Assembly: GCA_017626325.1 (NCBI GenBank)
Contig: JAGAIZ010000066.1
Location: 1 to 64,000 of the forward strand
Source: Lachnospiraceae bacterium
GTDB taxonomy: Bacteria; Bacillota; Clostridia; Lachnospirales; Lachnospiraceae
Direction of reading: 5' to 3'
Length of the DNA stretch: 64,000 nt
This document shows positions 35,055 through 43,117 of the stretch, in pieces (the stretch's first letter is position 1; each line of letters begins with the position of its first letter). Made by a program: the position numbers and the translations under genes. The notes beneath the pieces are model-generated. The model was given only the letters and a program-made list of their open reading frames with translations, was not told the DNA's origin and did not search any database.

Positions 35055-36431
35055 AGTGCAATAGAGGTCGTTCTAATCATAATAGGAGTGGTGATATTTC
35101 TGCTGGGATATCTCCTGCCGGCAAGGAAAAGAGAGCCGGATGAGGAAACGCAGATGATCAGCGAAGAGGAAGTCAGAAAGATGGTAGCTCGTGAGATCGA
35201 GGGCGTCAGAGGCAAAATTTCCGATATCGTGGACGAAACTTCTAATTATGCGATTGAAAAGACCGAGCGTGCGATGGAGCGCGTGACCAATGAGAAGATT
35301 ATGGCGGTCAACGAATATTCCGACACGGTTCTGGAAGAGATCAATAAAAATCATAAAGAAGTGGTATTCTTATATGATATGCTGAATGATAAGCATGACA
35401 ATCTGATGTCTACGATCAATGAAGCGACACAGGCGGCGGACGGTATCAAGCAGACTGTCAAGGATGCGGAAATAACGGCGAACGAGGCGGCCCAGAAGGT
35501 GAAAAGCGCGCAGGATACTGCTAATGAAGCGGTTGAAATTGCCAGAGAAGCCGCAGCGTCAGCCAATGAAGCTGTGGAAATGTCAAAGGAAGCCACGGAT
35601 GCGGCCGGCGCAGCAGTAGAGAATGTAAAGCAGGCAGAGAATACAGCCAGAGAGACCCGGGAAACAGTACGGAATGCGATGCAGTCCGTGATGGAAGTGG
35701 TGAGCAGAAAGGCGGATCTGGAAGCGCTCCATAACGCGCAGCCGTATCATGAGGATGTGGTGGAAGAGGTGCGGAGCCTGATGCAGAATGAGAGTGATAC
35801 AGACGCCGGAACAGCACAGATCATGTCGGCAGCACGGGAAGAGACGATGCCGCAGATGACACAGCATGTATCGGCGGCACAACAGTCAGTTCAGGGAGCC
35901 AGGACGCAGCAGCCGGCGCAGACGCCCCAGGCGGTGCAGGAACAACAGACAGGGCGGGTGCAGCAGCCGGACGCAGGGAATTTGCCGTCAGAAGCCAGCC
36001 AGCCAGACATGATGCCGCATGAGGAAGCGGTAATAGAACCTCCGGCGGAAGAGCCAGCCGAGTTTACGCCGATTGCACCCAGAAGAGTAGAGATTATTCA
36101 TCAGCCGGATGGGGATTATGTGGCGGAAGGTCAGGATCTTTCCACAAGCGCCGCATTTGCCCAAATGGGAATCTTCGCACCGAAGAGAGAGGAAAATGAG
36201 GAACCGAAGAGAAAACCCAGAGCAAAGCGTGCGTCAAGAAAAGAAAGCGCGGCGGAGGATGGCTATGGAGTAGATCTGCAGTTCGCCAAAGGCAAAGAAA
36301 ACAGCCGGAACAGCAATGAGAGAATTCTGGAACTTCATAAGGCAGGAAAGTCGAATATGGCGATTGCCAAAGAATTGGGACTGGGACTGGGTGAAGTGAA
36401 ACTGGTCATTGATTTGTTTGAAGGTATGTAA
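35052..36431 (+). CDS. SwrB-position membrane-anchored coiled-coil protein with C-terminal HTH-like motif
   Basis: A protein of 459 residues. It has an N-terminal transmembrane helix (about residues 2-21), then a long coiled coil (about 30-225) with an Ala-rich heptad part (ANEAVEIAREAAASANEAVE). A Gln/Pro-rich, likely disordered region (about 255-345) and a basic stretch (KRKPRAKRASRK) follow. The C-terminal ILELHKAGKSNMAIAKELGL is helix-turn-helix-like, as in DUF6115/SwrB-type proteins. It occupies the sigD-to-rpsB slot that holds swrB in B. subtilis but is almost three times longer. SwrB activates basal body maturation; the same role here is inference. Confidence 0.75.
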   Translation: MSAIEVVLIIIGVVIFLLGYLLPARKREPDEETQMISEEEVRKMVAREIEGVRGKISDIVDETSNYAIEKTERAMERVTNEKIMAVNEYSDTVLEEINKNHKEVVFLYDMLNDKHDNLMSTINEATQAADGIKQTVKDAEITANEAAQKVKSAQDTANEAVEIAREAAASANEAVEMSKEATDAAGAAVENVKQAENTARETRETVRNAMQSVMEVVSRKADLEALHNAQPYHEDVVEEVRSLMQNESDTDAGTAQIMSAAREETMPQMTQHVSAAQQSVQGARTQQPAQTPQAVQEQQTGRVQQPDAGNLPSEASQPDMMPHEEAVIEPPAEEPAEFTPIAPRRVEIIHQPDGDYVAEGQDLSTSAAFAQMGIFAPKREENEEPKRKPRAKRASRKESAAEDGYGVDLQFAKGKENSRNSNERILELHKAGKSNMAIAKELGLGLGEVKLVIDLFEGM

Positions 36432-36451
36432 GGAAGGGCAAGAAAATTGAT

Positions 36452-37165
36452 ATGGAGCGGAAATATTATTTACGCGGTCTTGGTATCGGTATCGCCGTTA
36501 CTGCGCTTATAATGGGAATAGCGGCGTCCGGGAACCGGACGATGACAGATGAGGAAGTGATAGCCAGAGCCAAAGAACTGGGTATGGTAGAGAATACGCT
36601 TTTGTCAGATACGCTGGAAGATGCGCAGGCAGAGGCGGCAGATGCCATGGAACAGGCAGAAGGTAATAACGCTTCTATGGAAGAAGATGCGGCGGAGCGA
36701 AATACTGCAGGAGAAGGAGATGCTGACCAGGAAACCGATGGAGAGAGTACTGTAGGCCAGAAAGCAGACGGAGAGAACGTCGCAGGCCAGAAGACTGACG
36801 GAGAGAGTGTCACAGGTCAGAAAGTTGACGGGGAGAGCACCGCAGGTCGGAAGACCGAGGAAGAAACAGAGTCGGCTGCCGGAAATACTGCGGCGGAAGA
36901 CAACAAAACGGAAGGCGCCAAAGCGGATAAAAAAGAGGATATCACTTCTGCGGCGATCAAGACGATTACGGTCACTAACGGCGACGGTTCTTATACGGTC
37001 GCCAGGAAACTTCAGGAGGCAGGCGTAGTTACATCGGCGGAGAATTTTGATAATTATTTATGTCAGTACGGGTATGATAAGAAGCTTAGAACAGGTACGT
37101 TCTCTATCCCGGCGGATGCCAGTGACGAGCAGATTGCCAGAATCGTAACGGGAGCGGAACCATAA
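36452..37165 (+). CDS. Membrane-anchored protein with MltG-like N-terminal domain and decapeptide repeats
   Basis: A protein of 237 residues with an N-terminal transmembrane helix (about 8-26) and an acidic Ala/Glu-rich stalk. Four tandem decapeptides of the type DGESTVGQKA lie at about residues 96-135. The C-terminal domain (about 168-235: VTNGDGSYTVARKLQEAGVV, then KKLRTGTFSIP) resembles the LysM-like N-terminal part of MltG/YceG. The catalytic transglycosylase domain of MltG is absent. It is the last gene of the flagellar cluster, before rpsB. A cell-wall-binding role is inferred. Confidence 0.7.
   Translation: MERKYYLRGLGIGIAVTALIMGIAASGNRTMTDEEVIARAKELGMVENTLLSDTLEDAQAEAADAMEQAEGNNASMEEDAAERNTAGEGDADQETDGESTVGQKADGENVAGQKTDGESVTGQKVDGESTAGRKTEEETESAAGNTAAEDNKTEGAKADKKEDITSAAIKTITVTNGDGSYTVARKLQEAGVVTSAENFDNYLCQYGYDKKLRTGTFSIPADASDEQIARIVTGAEP
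36737..36856 (+). repeat. Four tandem 30-bp units in the MltG-like gene
   Basis: Units start at 36737, 36767, 36797 and 36827, each beginning GA(T/C)GG(A/G)GAGA and encoding DGE(S/N)-x-(V/A)-(G/T)-G-(Q/R)-K-x. They are diverged at several positions, so the array is not brand new. Copy number may vary between strains. Confidence 0.85.
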
Positions 37166-37200
37166 CAGAATAATAACGGAATAATAATGTGTGCAGAATC

Positions 37201-37229
37201 TTGCAAGGTTCTGCGTATAATGCTATAAT
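37201..37229 (+). promoter_or_regulatory. Strong SigA promoter upstream of a terminator (rpsB region P1)
   Basis: TTGCAA (37201-37206) and TATAAT (37224-37229) are exactly 17 bp apart, with TG at 37221-37222 making an extended -10. The expected start point (about 37236) lies directly before an intrinsic terminator hairpin. The -35 sits in the loop of an 8-bp hairpin, GCAGAATC/GGTTCTGC (37193-37214). Confidence 0.65.
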
Positions 37230-37238
37230 GCGTATGAT

Positions 37239-37268
37239 AAAAATTCCCCTTGCAGGGGGAATTTTTTT
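37239..37268 (+). terminator. Intrinsic terminator between the flagellar cluster and rpsB
   Basis: AAAAATTCCCC pairs with GGGGAATTTTT around a short TTGCAG loop, followed by a run of seven T. It should end transcription from the flagellar cluster and would also stop transcripts from promoter P1 after about 30 nt. Confidence 0.85.
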
Positions 37269-37278
37269 ATGTTATAGT
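37250..37278 (+). promoter_or_regulatory. SigA promoter of rpsB-tsf (P2), overlapping the terminator
   Basis: TTGCAG (37250-37255) and TATAGT (37273-37278) are 17 bp apart. The -35 lies in the terminator loop and right arm. Transcripts would start near 37285 and carry a leader of about 150 nt before rpsB. Confidence 0.6.
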
Positions 37279-37282
37279 ATTT

Positions 37283-37436
37283 GCGTGCGCGTATGAGTGC
37301 ACGCGGTCCGACTTTCATCAGAGCGGACGGGAAACAAGTAATCACATATGCCCAGCATCTGCCGGTGCTTCGTGACGCTGAGGTGGCAGAGAGCGAAAGG
37401 TATATGGCAGACAATTAACCAAATGGAGGTAGAACA
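37283..37436 (+). promoter_or_regulatory. Structured rpsB leader, candidate S2 autoregulatory site
   Basis: The leader holds three inverted repeats: GCGTGC/GCACGC (37283-37304), GTCCG/CGGAC (37306-37328), and CTGCC/GGCAG (37359-37389) with an alternative CAGC/GCTG pairing. It ends with a GGAGG ribosome binding site. Ribosomal protein leaders often bind their own product; here that is inference from position and structure. Confidence 0.45.
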
Positions 37437-38183
37437 ATGAGCGTTATTTCTATGAAACAGTTATTGGAAGCGGGTGTTCATTTCGGACACCAGACAAGAA
37501 GATGGAACCCTAAGATGGCTCCTTATATCTTCACAGAGAGAAATGGTATCCACATCATCGACTTACAGAAATCCGTAGGTAAGGTAGACGAGGCTTACAG
37601 AGCGGTATTTGACGTAGCTTCTCAGGGCGGTACTATTCTTTTCGTAGGAACTAAGAAGCAGGCGCAGGACGCTGTTAAGACAGAGGCAGAGCGTTGCGGT
37701 ATGTACTATTTTAATGAGAGATGGTTAGGCGGTATGCTTACCAACTTCAAGACGATCCAGTCCAGAATCGAGAGATTAAAGGCCATCGAGACAATGGCAG
37801 AGGACGGTACTTTCGAAGTGCTTCCCAAGAAAGAAGTTATTAAGATCAAGAAAGAGTGGGAGAAGTTAGAGAAGAACTTAGGCGGAATCAAGAATATGAC
37901 AAGAATTCCCGACTGTATCTTCGTTGTTGACCCTAAGAAAGAGAGAATCTGTGTACAGGAGGCTCATACGCTTGGCATTACGCTGATCGGTATCGGCGAT
38001 ACTAACTGCGATCCGGAAGAACTGGATTACATCATCCCCGGTAATGATGACGCGATCAGAGCCGTTAAGCTGATTGTATCCAAGATGGCAGACGCTGTTA
38101 TCGAGGCGAATCAGGGCGCGGAAGAGTATGTAGAAGAAGCGGAAGCGCAGAAGATTGAAGAGACGGACGAGGCTGAGGCATAA
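37437..38183 (+). CDS. rpsB: Ribosomal protein S2
   Basis: The small-subunit protein S2, 248 residues. It begins [20 protein letters not shown] and contains [20 protein letters not shown] and [10 protein letters not shown], which are diagnostic. The C-terminal tail is acidic ([17 protein letters not shown]). The codon choice looks more biased than in neighbours (for example repeated AAG, GAG, ATC), as in highly expressed genes. It is co-transcribed with tsf. Confidence 0.99.
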   Translation: MSVISMKQLLEAGVHFGHQTRRWNPKMAPYIFTERNGIHIIDLQKSVGKVDEAYRAVFDVASQGGTILFVGTKKQAQDAVKTEAERCGMYYFNERWLGGMLTNFKTIQSRIERLKAIETMAEDGTFEVLPKKEVIKIKKEWEKLEKNLGGIKNMTRIPDCIFVVDPKKERICVQEAHTLGITLIGIGDTNCDPEELDYIIPGNDDAIRAVKLIVSKMADAVIEANQGAEEYVEEAEAQKIEETDEAEA

Positions 38184-38234
38184 GAGTCATAAAGAGATGT
38201 TGTAGAATATAGAATGAATATGGAGGATATACAC

Positions 38235-39170
38235 ATGGCTATCACAGCAGCAATGGTTAAGGAATTAAGAGAAATGACCGGTGCAGGCATGATGGACTGC
38301 AAGAAGGCTCTGAATGAGACAGACGGCAATATGGATGCGGCGGTAGAATATTTAAGAAAGAACGGACAGGCTAAGGCGGAGAAGAAGGCCAGCAGAATTG
38401 CGGCAGAGGGTCTGTGCCGTGTATCAGTAAAGGATGATAAGACAGTAGCGGTAGTAGAAGTCAATTCCGAGACAGATTTCGTAGCAAAGAATGCAGATTT
38501 CCAGGCATATGTAGAAGCTGTTGCAAAGCAGGCTGTTGAGTCTGATGCGGCAGATCTGGACGCTTTCCTGGCGGAGCAGTGGCATCTGGATGCCTCCAAG
38601 ACCGTGAAGGACGCTCTCGTAGACAAGATCGCCGTAATCGGTGAGAACTTAAGCATCAGAAGATTCGAGAAGGTTGTCGCTAACGACGGCTGCGCGGTAT
38701 CTTATGTACATGGCGGCGGCAGAATCGGCGTTATCGTAGAGGCGGCTACAGACGTTGTAAATGATGCTGTAAAAGAAGCGCTTACCAATATCGCTATGCA
38801 GGTAGCGGCTCTGTATCCGAAGTACGTATCCACAGAGGAAGTATCTGAGGAATACAAGGCGCATGAGAAAGAAATCATCACTGAGCAGATCAAGAATGAT
38901 CCTAAGATGGCAGGCAAGCCCGAGAAGGTAATCGAGGGTGCGGTAAATGGCCGTCTGAACAAAGAGCTTAAGGAAGTATGTCTGTTAGAGCAGGTATACG
39001 TAAAGGCTGAGGACGGTAAGCAGTCGGTAGCGAAGTATATTGAGCAGGTTGCTAAGGAGAACAATGCAAACCTTTCCATCAAGAAGTTTGTTCGTTTCGA
39101 GACAGGCGAAGGTCTGGAGAAGAAGGAAGAGAACTTTGCTGAGGAAGTGGCTAAGCAGATGGGTATGTAA
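38235..39170 (+). CDS. tsf: Translation elongation factor Ts
   Basis: EF-Ts recycles EF-Tu by catalysing GDP release. The product of 311 residues starts at ATG 38235, giving MAITAAMVKELREMTGAGMM, with GGAGG at 38222-38226. The in-frame ATG at 38214 would add a non-homologous leader. Family motifs include GMMDCKKAL, VNSETDFVAKN and the C-terminal EQ(V/T)YVKAEDGKQSVAKYI. It is followed by a strong terminator. Confidence 0.98.
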   Translation: MAITAAMVKELREMTGAGMMDCKKALNETDGNMDAAVEYLRKNGQAKAEKKASRIAAEGLCRVSVKDDKTVAVVEVNSETDFVAKNADFQAYVEAVAKQAVESDAADLDAFLAEQWHLDASKTVKDALVDKIAVIGENLSIRRFEKVVANDGCAVSYVHGGGRIGVIVEAATDVVNDAVKEALTNIAMQVAALYPKYVSTEEVSEEYKAHEKEIITEQIKNDPKMAGKPEKVIEGAVNGRLNKELKEVCLLEQVYVKAEDGKQSVAKYIEQVAKENNANLSIKKFVRFETGEGLEKKEENFAEEVAKQMGM

Positions 39171-39205
39171 TTTCCTGCAATATTTTATTTTATAGTGATT
39201 TTTGG

Positions 39206-39239
39206 AAGAGCTTCGGAGAAATCCGGGGCTCTTTTTCTT
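39206..39239 (+). terminator. Intrinsic terminator after tsf
   Basis: AAGAGCTTCGGA pairs with TCCGGGGCTCTT over 12 positions (two G-T wobbles) around a GAAA tetraloop and runs into TTTCTT. It ends the rpsB-tsf unit. Confidence 0.9.
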
Positions 39240-39328
39240 AAATAAAATCTTCCTGTTTTACAAACACTACAATCTATGATAGATTCTTCTTGCGGATATA
39301 GTGCTGCAGAATGGAGAAAGGCATGGTA

Positions 39329-39916
39329 ATGATGAAAAAGGATTATGGTAAATTATGGACATTGTTTCGATCAATGTTTGCTTTAAGTGCGTGTACCTTT
39401 GGCGGAGGATTTGTGATCGTTTCATTGATGAAGAAGAAATTTGTGGAGGAACTGCATTGGCTGGAAGAGGATGAGATGCTTGATGTGACAGCGATTACCC
39501 AGTCGTCGCCCGGTCCTCTGCCGGTCAATGCATCTGTTATTATCGGTTATCGAATAGCGGGCGTGGCCGGTTCTCTGACGGCAATATCAGGTACTATACT
39601 GCCGCCGATGATCATTATTTCCATTATTTCGCTGTTTTATGATCAGTTCCGCGCCAATCCTTATATTGCCGCAGCATTGCAGGTTATGCGGGCAGGCGTG
39701 GCGGCTGTCATCTTTGATGTGGTGATCGATCTGGCAGGCAATGTATTGAAGACCAGGCGAGTTTTGTATATTGTTATGATGATTGCCGCATTTGTTGCCA
39801 CGTATCTTCTGGATGTGAGCGCGATGCTTATTATCCTGGCATGTTTGGGGATTGGACTTGCGGATCTTTTCATTACGCCTGGCAGAAAGAGAGAGGGAGG
39901 GTGGCATAAATGCTAA
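39329..39916 (+). CDS. Chromate transporter family protein, N-terminal half type (ChrA)
   Basis: A hydrophobic protein of about 195 residues and five to six transmembrane helices. It has the family motifs TFGGGFVIVSLM near the start and ITQSSPGPLPVNASVIIGYR (the G-P-x-P-x-N loop). It is one half of a split CHR antiporter; the second half is the next gene, overlapping by 7 bases. Substrate in anaerobes is uncertain, since chromate resistance is only one reported role. The start is uncertain among ATGs at 39311, 39323, 39329 and 39332. Confidence 0.88.
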   Translation: MMKKDYGKLWTLFRSMFALSACTFGGGFVIVSLMKKKFVEELHWLEEDEMLDVTAITQSSPGPLPVNASVIIGYRIAGVAGSLTAISGTILPPMIIISIISLFYDQFRANPYIAAALQVMRAGVAAVIFDVVIDLAGNVLKTRRVLYIVMMIAAFVATYLLDVSAMLIILACLGIGLADLFITPGRKREGGWHKC

Positions 39917-40482
39917 TACTGAAATTATTCTTTGCTTTTATCCAGGTCGGCTTATTCAGCGTAGGAGGCGGTTATGCCGCGATTCCGTTGATTCAGGAGC
40001 AGATTGTGAATATTTATGGCCTGATGAGTTTAGAAGAGTTCTCTGATCTGATTACGGTGGCGGAGATGACGCCGGGACCGATCTCTATCAATTCCGCTAC
40101 GTTTGTTGGCATGAGACTTGCAGGAATTCCCGGGGTATTATTGTGCACCTTGGGATGCATTATCCCATCCTTCTGCATATGTCTTATTCTGGCACATTTC
40201 TACTATAAATACAGGTCGGTGAGCGGCGTACAGACTGTTCTGGGAGCCATGCGTCCGGCAGTAGTAGCTTTGATTGCTTCCGCAGGGGCTTCTATTCTGA
40301 TGTTAGGTCTGTTTCAGGCTGAAATTCATGAAGTCGTGTTAAGCAATATCAGGGTTGTTGAACTGGGAATTTTCATCGTGGCGTTGTTTTTGCTCAGGAA
40401 GTTTAAAGTAAATGCGATTATGATTATTTTGGGCAGCGGAGTTGCTGGAACCGTGATATATGCTTTCATGGGCAGCATATAG
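39910..40482 (+). CDS. Chromate transporter family protein, second half (ChrA)
   Basis: A protein of 190 residues and about five transmembrane helices with FIQVGLFSVGGGYAAIPLIQ and VAEMTPGPISINSATFVGMR, the same motifs as the preceding gene. The pair therefore forms a heterodimeric short-chain CHR transporter, each half having the G-P-x-x-x-N motif in opposite predicted topology (family knowledge). It is translationally coupled to the first half. Confidence 0.9.
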   Translation: MLILKLFFAFIQVGLFSVGGGYAAIPLIQEQIVNIYGLMSLEEFSDLITVAEMTPGPISINSATFVGMRLAGIPGVLLCTLGCIIPSFCICLILAHFYYKYRSVSGVQTVLGAMRPAVVALIASAGASILMLGLFQAEIHEVVLSNIRVVELGIFIVALFLLRKFKVNAIMIILGSGVAGTVIYAFMGSI

Positions 40483-40546
40483 AAGTATGGGAAACGGCTT
40501 TTTTGCTTTCTGTCGGTCCGGTGATAAAATATCATGATGAAAAATA

Positions 40547-40575
40547 TTTGCCATCAAAGCAGGCTGTGATAAAAT
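40547..40575 (+). promoter_or_regulatory. Candidate promoter of the alpha/beta hydrolase gene
   Basis: TTTGCC (40547-40552) and TAAAAT (40570-40575) are 17 bp apart, with TG at 40567-40568 as an extended -10. The -35 is weak. The start would lie about 40 bases before the hydrolase ATG. Confidence 0.4.
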
Positions 40576-40624
40576 GACAGTAACCTATTGCGCAGCAAAT
40601 CATAATGTAATGGAGGGGTTCTAT

Positions 40625-41662
40625 ATGTTTTCATCTTTTGATACTTTGACAGATATTTTATCTGCGCCCGGCATGAAGAAGTGGTTTCATTTTCTCTTTC
40701 TGGAAGACAGGCTTGAGTTCTTCCCGAAGGAGTTATGGGATCAGCCGCTGCGGCTCGTTGCCTTCAGGGGAAGAACGCCCTGGGGAAGTGATCTGCAGGG
40801 GGTAGCGGACCAGATTGTTGACACTGCGAATCTGGTATTGGAATTGCAGGCGGGGAAGAGACAATGCCTGCATTTGCATGACTGGAATGCCTGGGAGCCG
40901 GAAGAGGGAGCAAGCCTGCAGGACGCAGAGCAGACCTTTCTGATTACGCCGCCTGTGAAAGAGGAGGAAACGCCCTTAAGGCCGGCACTCATCATTTGTC
41001 CGGGAGGCGGATATGAATTTGTAAGCTTTCAGAATGAGGGTACGCCGGTTCAGATGATAGCGGAAAGAAGAGGATATGCAGCGTTTATGCTTCGTTACAG
41101 GGTAGCGCCCTCGCGTTATCCGGGACCGCAGATGGATTTGTTGGAAACCATCCAATATGTCAGGGCAAATGCCGCAAAATATCAGGTTGACCCCAATCGG
41201 ATTGCGGTTATAGGTTTTTCCGCAGGAGGACACCTGTGTGCATCTGTAGCGGCACTGTATCAGACACTGTTGTCGGAAGGAAGACCGGACGCGGTCGTAT
41301 TGGGATATCCGGTGATCAGCTTTGCCAGGGATGTTACGCACGAGGGCAGCGTTCTGGCGCTGCTTGGGAGGGACGAGGAGACGATGCGTGACAGGCTTTC
41401 CGTCGAGAACCTGATTACGCCTGATTTCCCGCCCACATTTGCATGGGCGTGCAGGGATGACGATACGGTTCCGTGCGAAAATACAGAAAGGCTTGAAGTA
41501 AAATTGGAAGAAATGGGCGTTGCCCATGAATGCCGTTATTATCCCGCAGGAGGACATGGCTGCGGCCTTGCCTATGATAATTCGGCCTGGAAGTGGAGCC
41601 TTGACATGTTTTCCTTTTTGGAACGAAATATGCAGCCGGGCAGCCAGAGTGCTGTTGTCTGA
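40625..41662 (+). CDS. Alpha/beta hydrolase, esterase-like
   Basis: A soluble protein of 345 residues from ATG 40625 with GGAGGGG 7 bases upstream; the earlier in-frame ATG (40574) has no such site. The hydrolase fold shows the oxyanion motif ICPGGGYEFVS, the nucleophile elbow GFSAGGHL, a late Asp in CRDDDTVP and the catalytic His in AGGHGCGLAYD. This resembles BD-FAE or acetylxylan-esterase-like family members. The N-terminal ~110 residues are less typical. No signal peptide is seen, so the substrate (perhaps an imported acylated sugar) is guesswork. Confidence 0.85.
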   Translation: MFSSFDTLTDILSAPGMKKWFHFLFLEDRLEFFPKELWDQPLRLVAFRGRTPWGSDLQGVADQIVDTANLVLELQAGKRQCLHLHDWNAWEPEEGASLQDAEQTFLITPPVKEEETPLRPALIICPGGGYEFVSFQNEGTPVQMIAERRGYAAFMLRYRVAPSRYPGPQMDLLETIQYVRANAAKYQVDPNRIAVIGFSAGGHLCASVAALYQTLLSEGRPDAVVLGYPVISFARDVTHEGSVLALLGRDEETMRDRLSVENLITPDFPPTFAWACRDDDTVPCENTERLEVKLEEMGVAHECRYYPAGGHGCGLAYDNSAWKWSLDMFSFLERNMQPGSQSAVV

Positions 41663-41731
41663 AAAAGTGAAGGCAGCAGCCGGGGAGACATTGGCGAAAG
41701 AAAAGACGGGAAGAAAAGGCGTGAACGGAAT

Positions 41732-43015
41732 ATGAAGAGAAATATTTGCAAGATGTATCGGATGGAGCAACTGTGGATCGTTGGCAGCCTGCTGCTGTGT
41801 CTGACGGGCTGCGGTACTAAGGCCGCTTCCGGTGGAGAAGGGGTATCAGGGCAGGCTCCGGCGGCGCAGATAGAGACCGCATCGGCGCAGGCAGAGTACG
41901 TATCAGAACAGACAGTATCGGAACAGACAGAAGCAGGGCAGCGCGTCGCCTTGTCTTACGCACAGGAATTTACACTGGACCGTTATGATAACGGCTGTAC
42001 GCTGATCGGGATATCAGACGGCACGTATTATCTGGTGGTACCCGAAGAACTGGAGGACATACCGGATGAGGAATTGAAGGCAGGCGTGTCGTGCCCGGGT
42101 GCAGTCACGCTTCTCAGGCAGCCCGTCGACCAGATCTATCTGGTTGCCTCCGCCGTTATGGACATGTTCTGTGAGCTGGACGGGCTTAGTAGTATCCGGC
42201 TTTCCGGCACTGACGCGGAGGGCTGGTATATTGAAGAAGCGCGTGCGGCCATGGAAGCGGGCGATATTCTCTATGCGGGCAAATACAATGCGCCCGATTA
42301 CGAGTTGATTCTATCAGAGGGCTGTAAGCTGGCGGTGGAGAATACCATGATCAGCCATTCGCCGGAGGTCAAAGAGAATCTTATTTTCTGCGGCATCCCG
42401 GTTCTGGTAGACTATTCCAGTTATGAAAGTCATCCGCTGGGGCGGGTGGAGTGGATTAAGGTCTACGGCGCGCTGCTTGGCAGAGAAGAGGAAGCGGAGC
42501 GGATCTTTGCCGCGCAGGAAGCGCTTCTGCTGCAGGTGGAGGAGGAACTTGCGCAGGCGGAAGGAAACGCCGCAGGCTCACAGGACGGACGCCCTGCAGT
42601 TGCGTTCTTCTATATCACCAATAACGGCGCGGCTAATGTGAGACGTCCGTCGGATTATGTGCCGAAGATGATCGAACTGGCGGGAGGCGCTTATATTTAC
42701 CATGATCCGGGAGAGGAAGAGAGCCGCGCGTCTTCCATGACCATGCAGATTGAGGAATTCTATGCAACGGCGAAAGACGCGGATTATATCATCTACAACA
42801 GCGCCATCGACGGAGAAGTGGGGAGTCTGGAAGAATTGTATGCAAAATGCGGACTTCTTGCGGATTTCAAGGCGGTAAAAGAAGGGAATGTGTATTGTAC
42901 CACGAAGAATCTGTATCAGGAATCCATGTCTGTCGGCGGGCTGATTCAGGATATTCATGTAATGCTGACCCAGGGGAAAGAAGGGCAGATGGAGTATCTC
43001 TATCCGGTAGAGTAG
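41732..43015 (+). CDS. Iron/siderophore-type ABC transporter substrate-binding lipoprotein
   Basis: A protein of 427 residues with a basic N-terminus, hydrophobic core and lipobox LTGCGT, then a Gln/Ala/Ser-rich tether (about 32-75). The binding-protein fold follows, with KYNAPDYELILSEGCKLAVE and PVLVDYSSYESHPLGRVEWI typical of the periplasmic-binding TroA/FepB-like class. It should capture a chelated metal or corrinoid outside the cell. The next two genes supply permease and ATPase. The exact ligand cannot be read from sequence. Confidence 0.88.
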   Translation: MKRNICKMYRMEQLWIVGSLLLCLTGCGTKAASGGEGVSGQAPAAQIETASAQAEYVSEQTVSEQTEAGQRVALSYAQEFTLDRYDNGCTLIGISDGTYYLVVPEELEDIPDEELKAGVSCPGAVTLLRQPVDQIYLVASAVMDMFCELDGLSSIRLSGTDAEGWYIEEARAAMEAGDILYAGKYNAPDYELILSEGCKLAVENTMISHSPEVKENLIFCGIPVLVDYSSYESHPLGRVEWIKVYGALLGREEEAERIFAAQEALLLQVEEELAQAEGNAAGSQDGRPAVAFFYITNNGAANVRRPSDYVPKMIELAGGAYIYHDPGEEESRASSMTMQIEEFYATAKDADYIIYNSAIDGEVGSLEELYAKCGLLADFKAVKEGNVYCTTKNLYQESMSVGGLIQDIHVMLTQGKEGQMEYLYPVE

Positions 43016-43117
43016 GCGGCTGTGAACGGAGCGAACAGTAATCCGGGAGAAGAATAGCAGTACAGAAAAGCCGCGGCGCACTAGCCTGCCGCAGTAAAAT
43101 ATTGTATAATAAATCCC

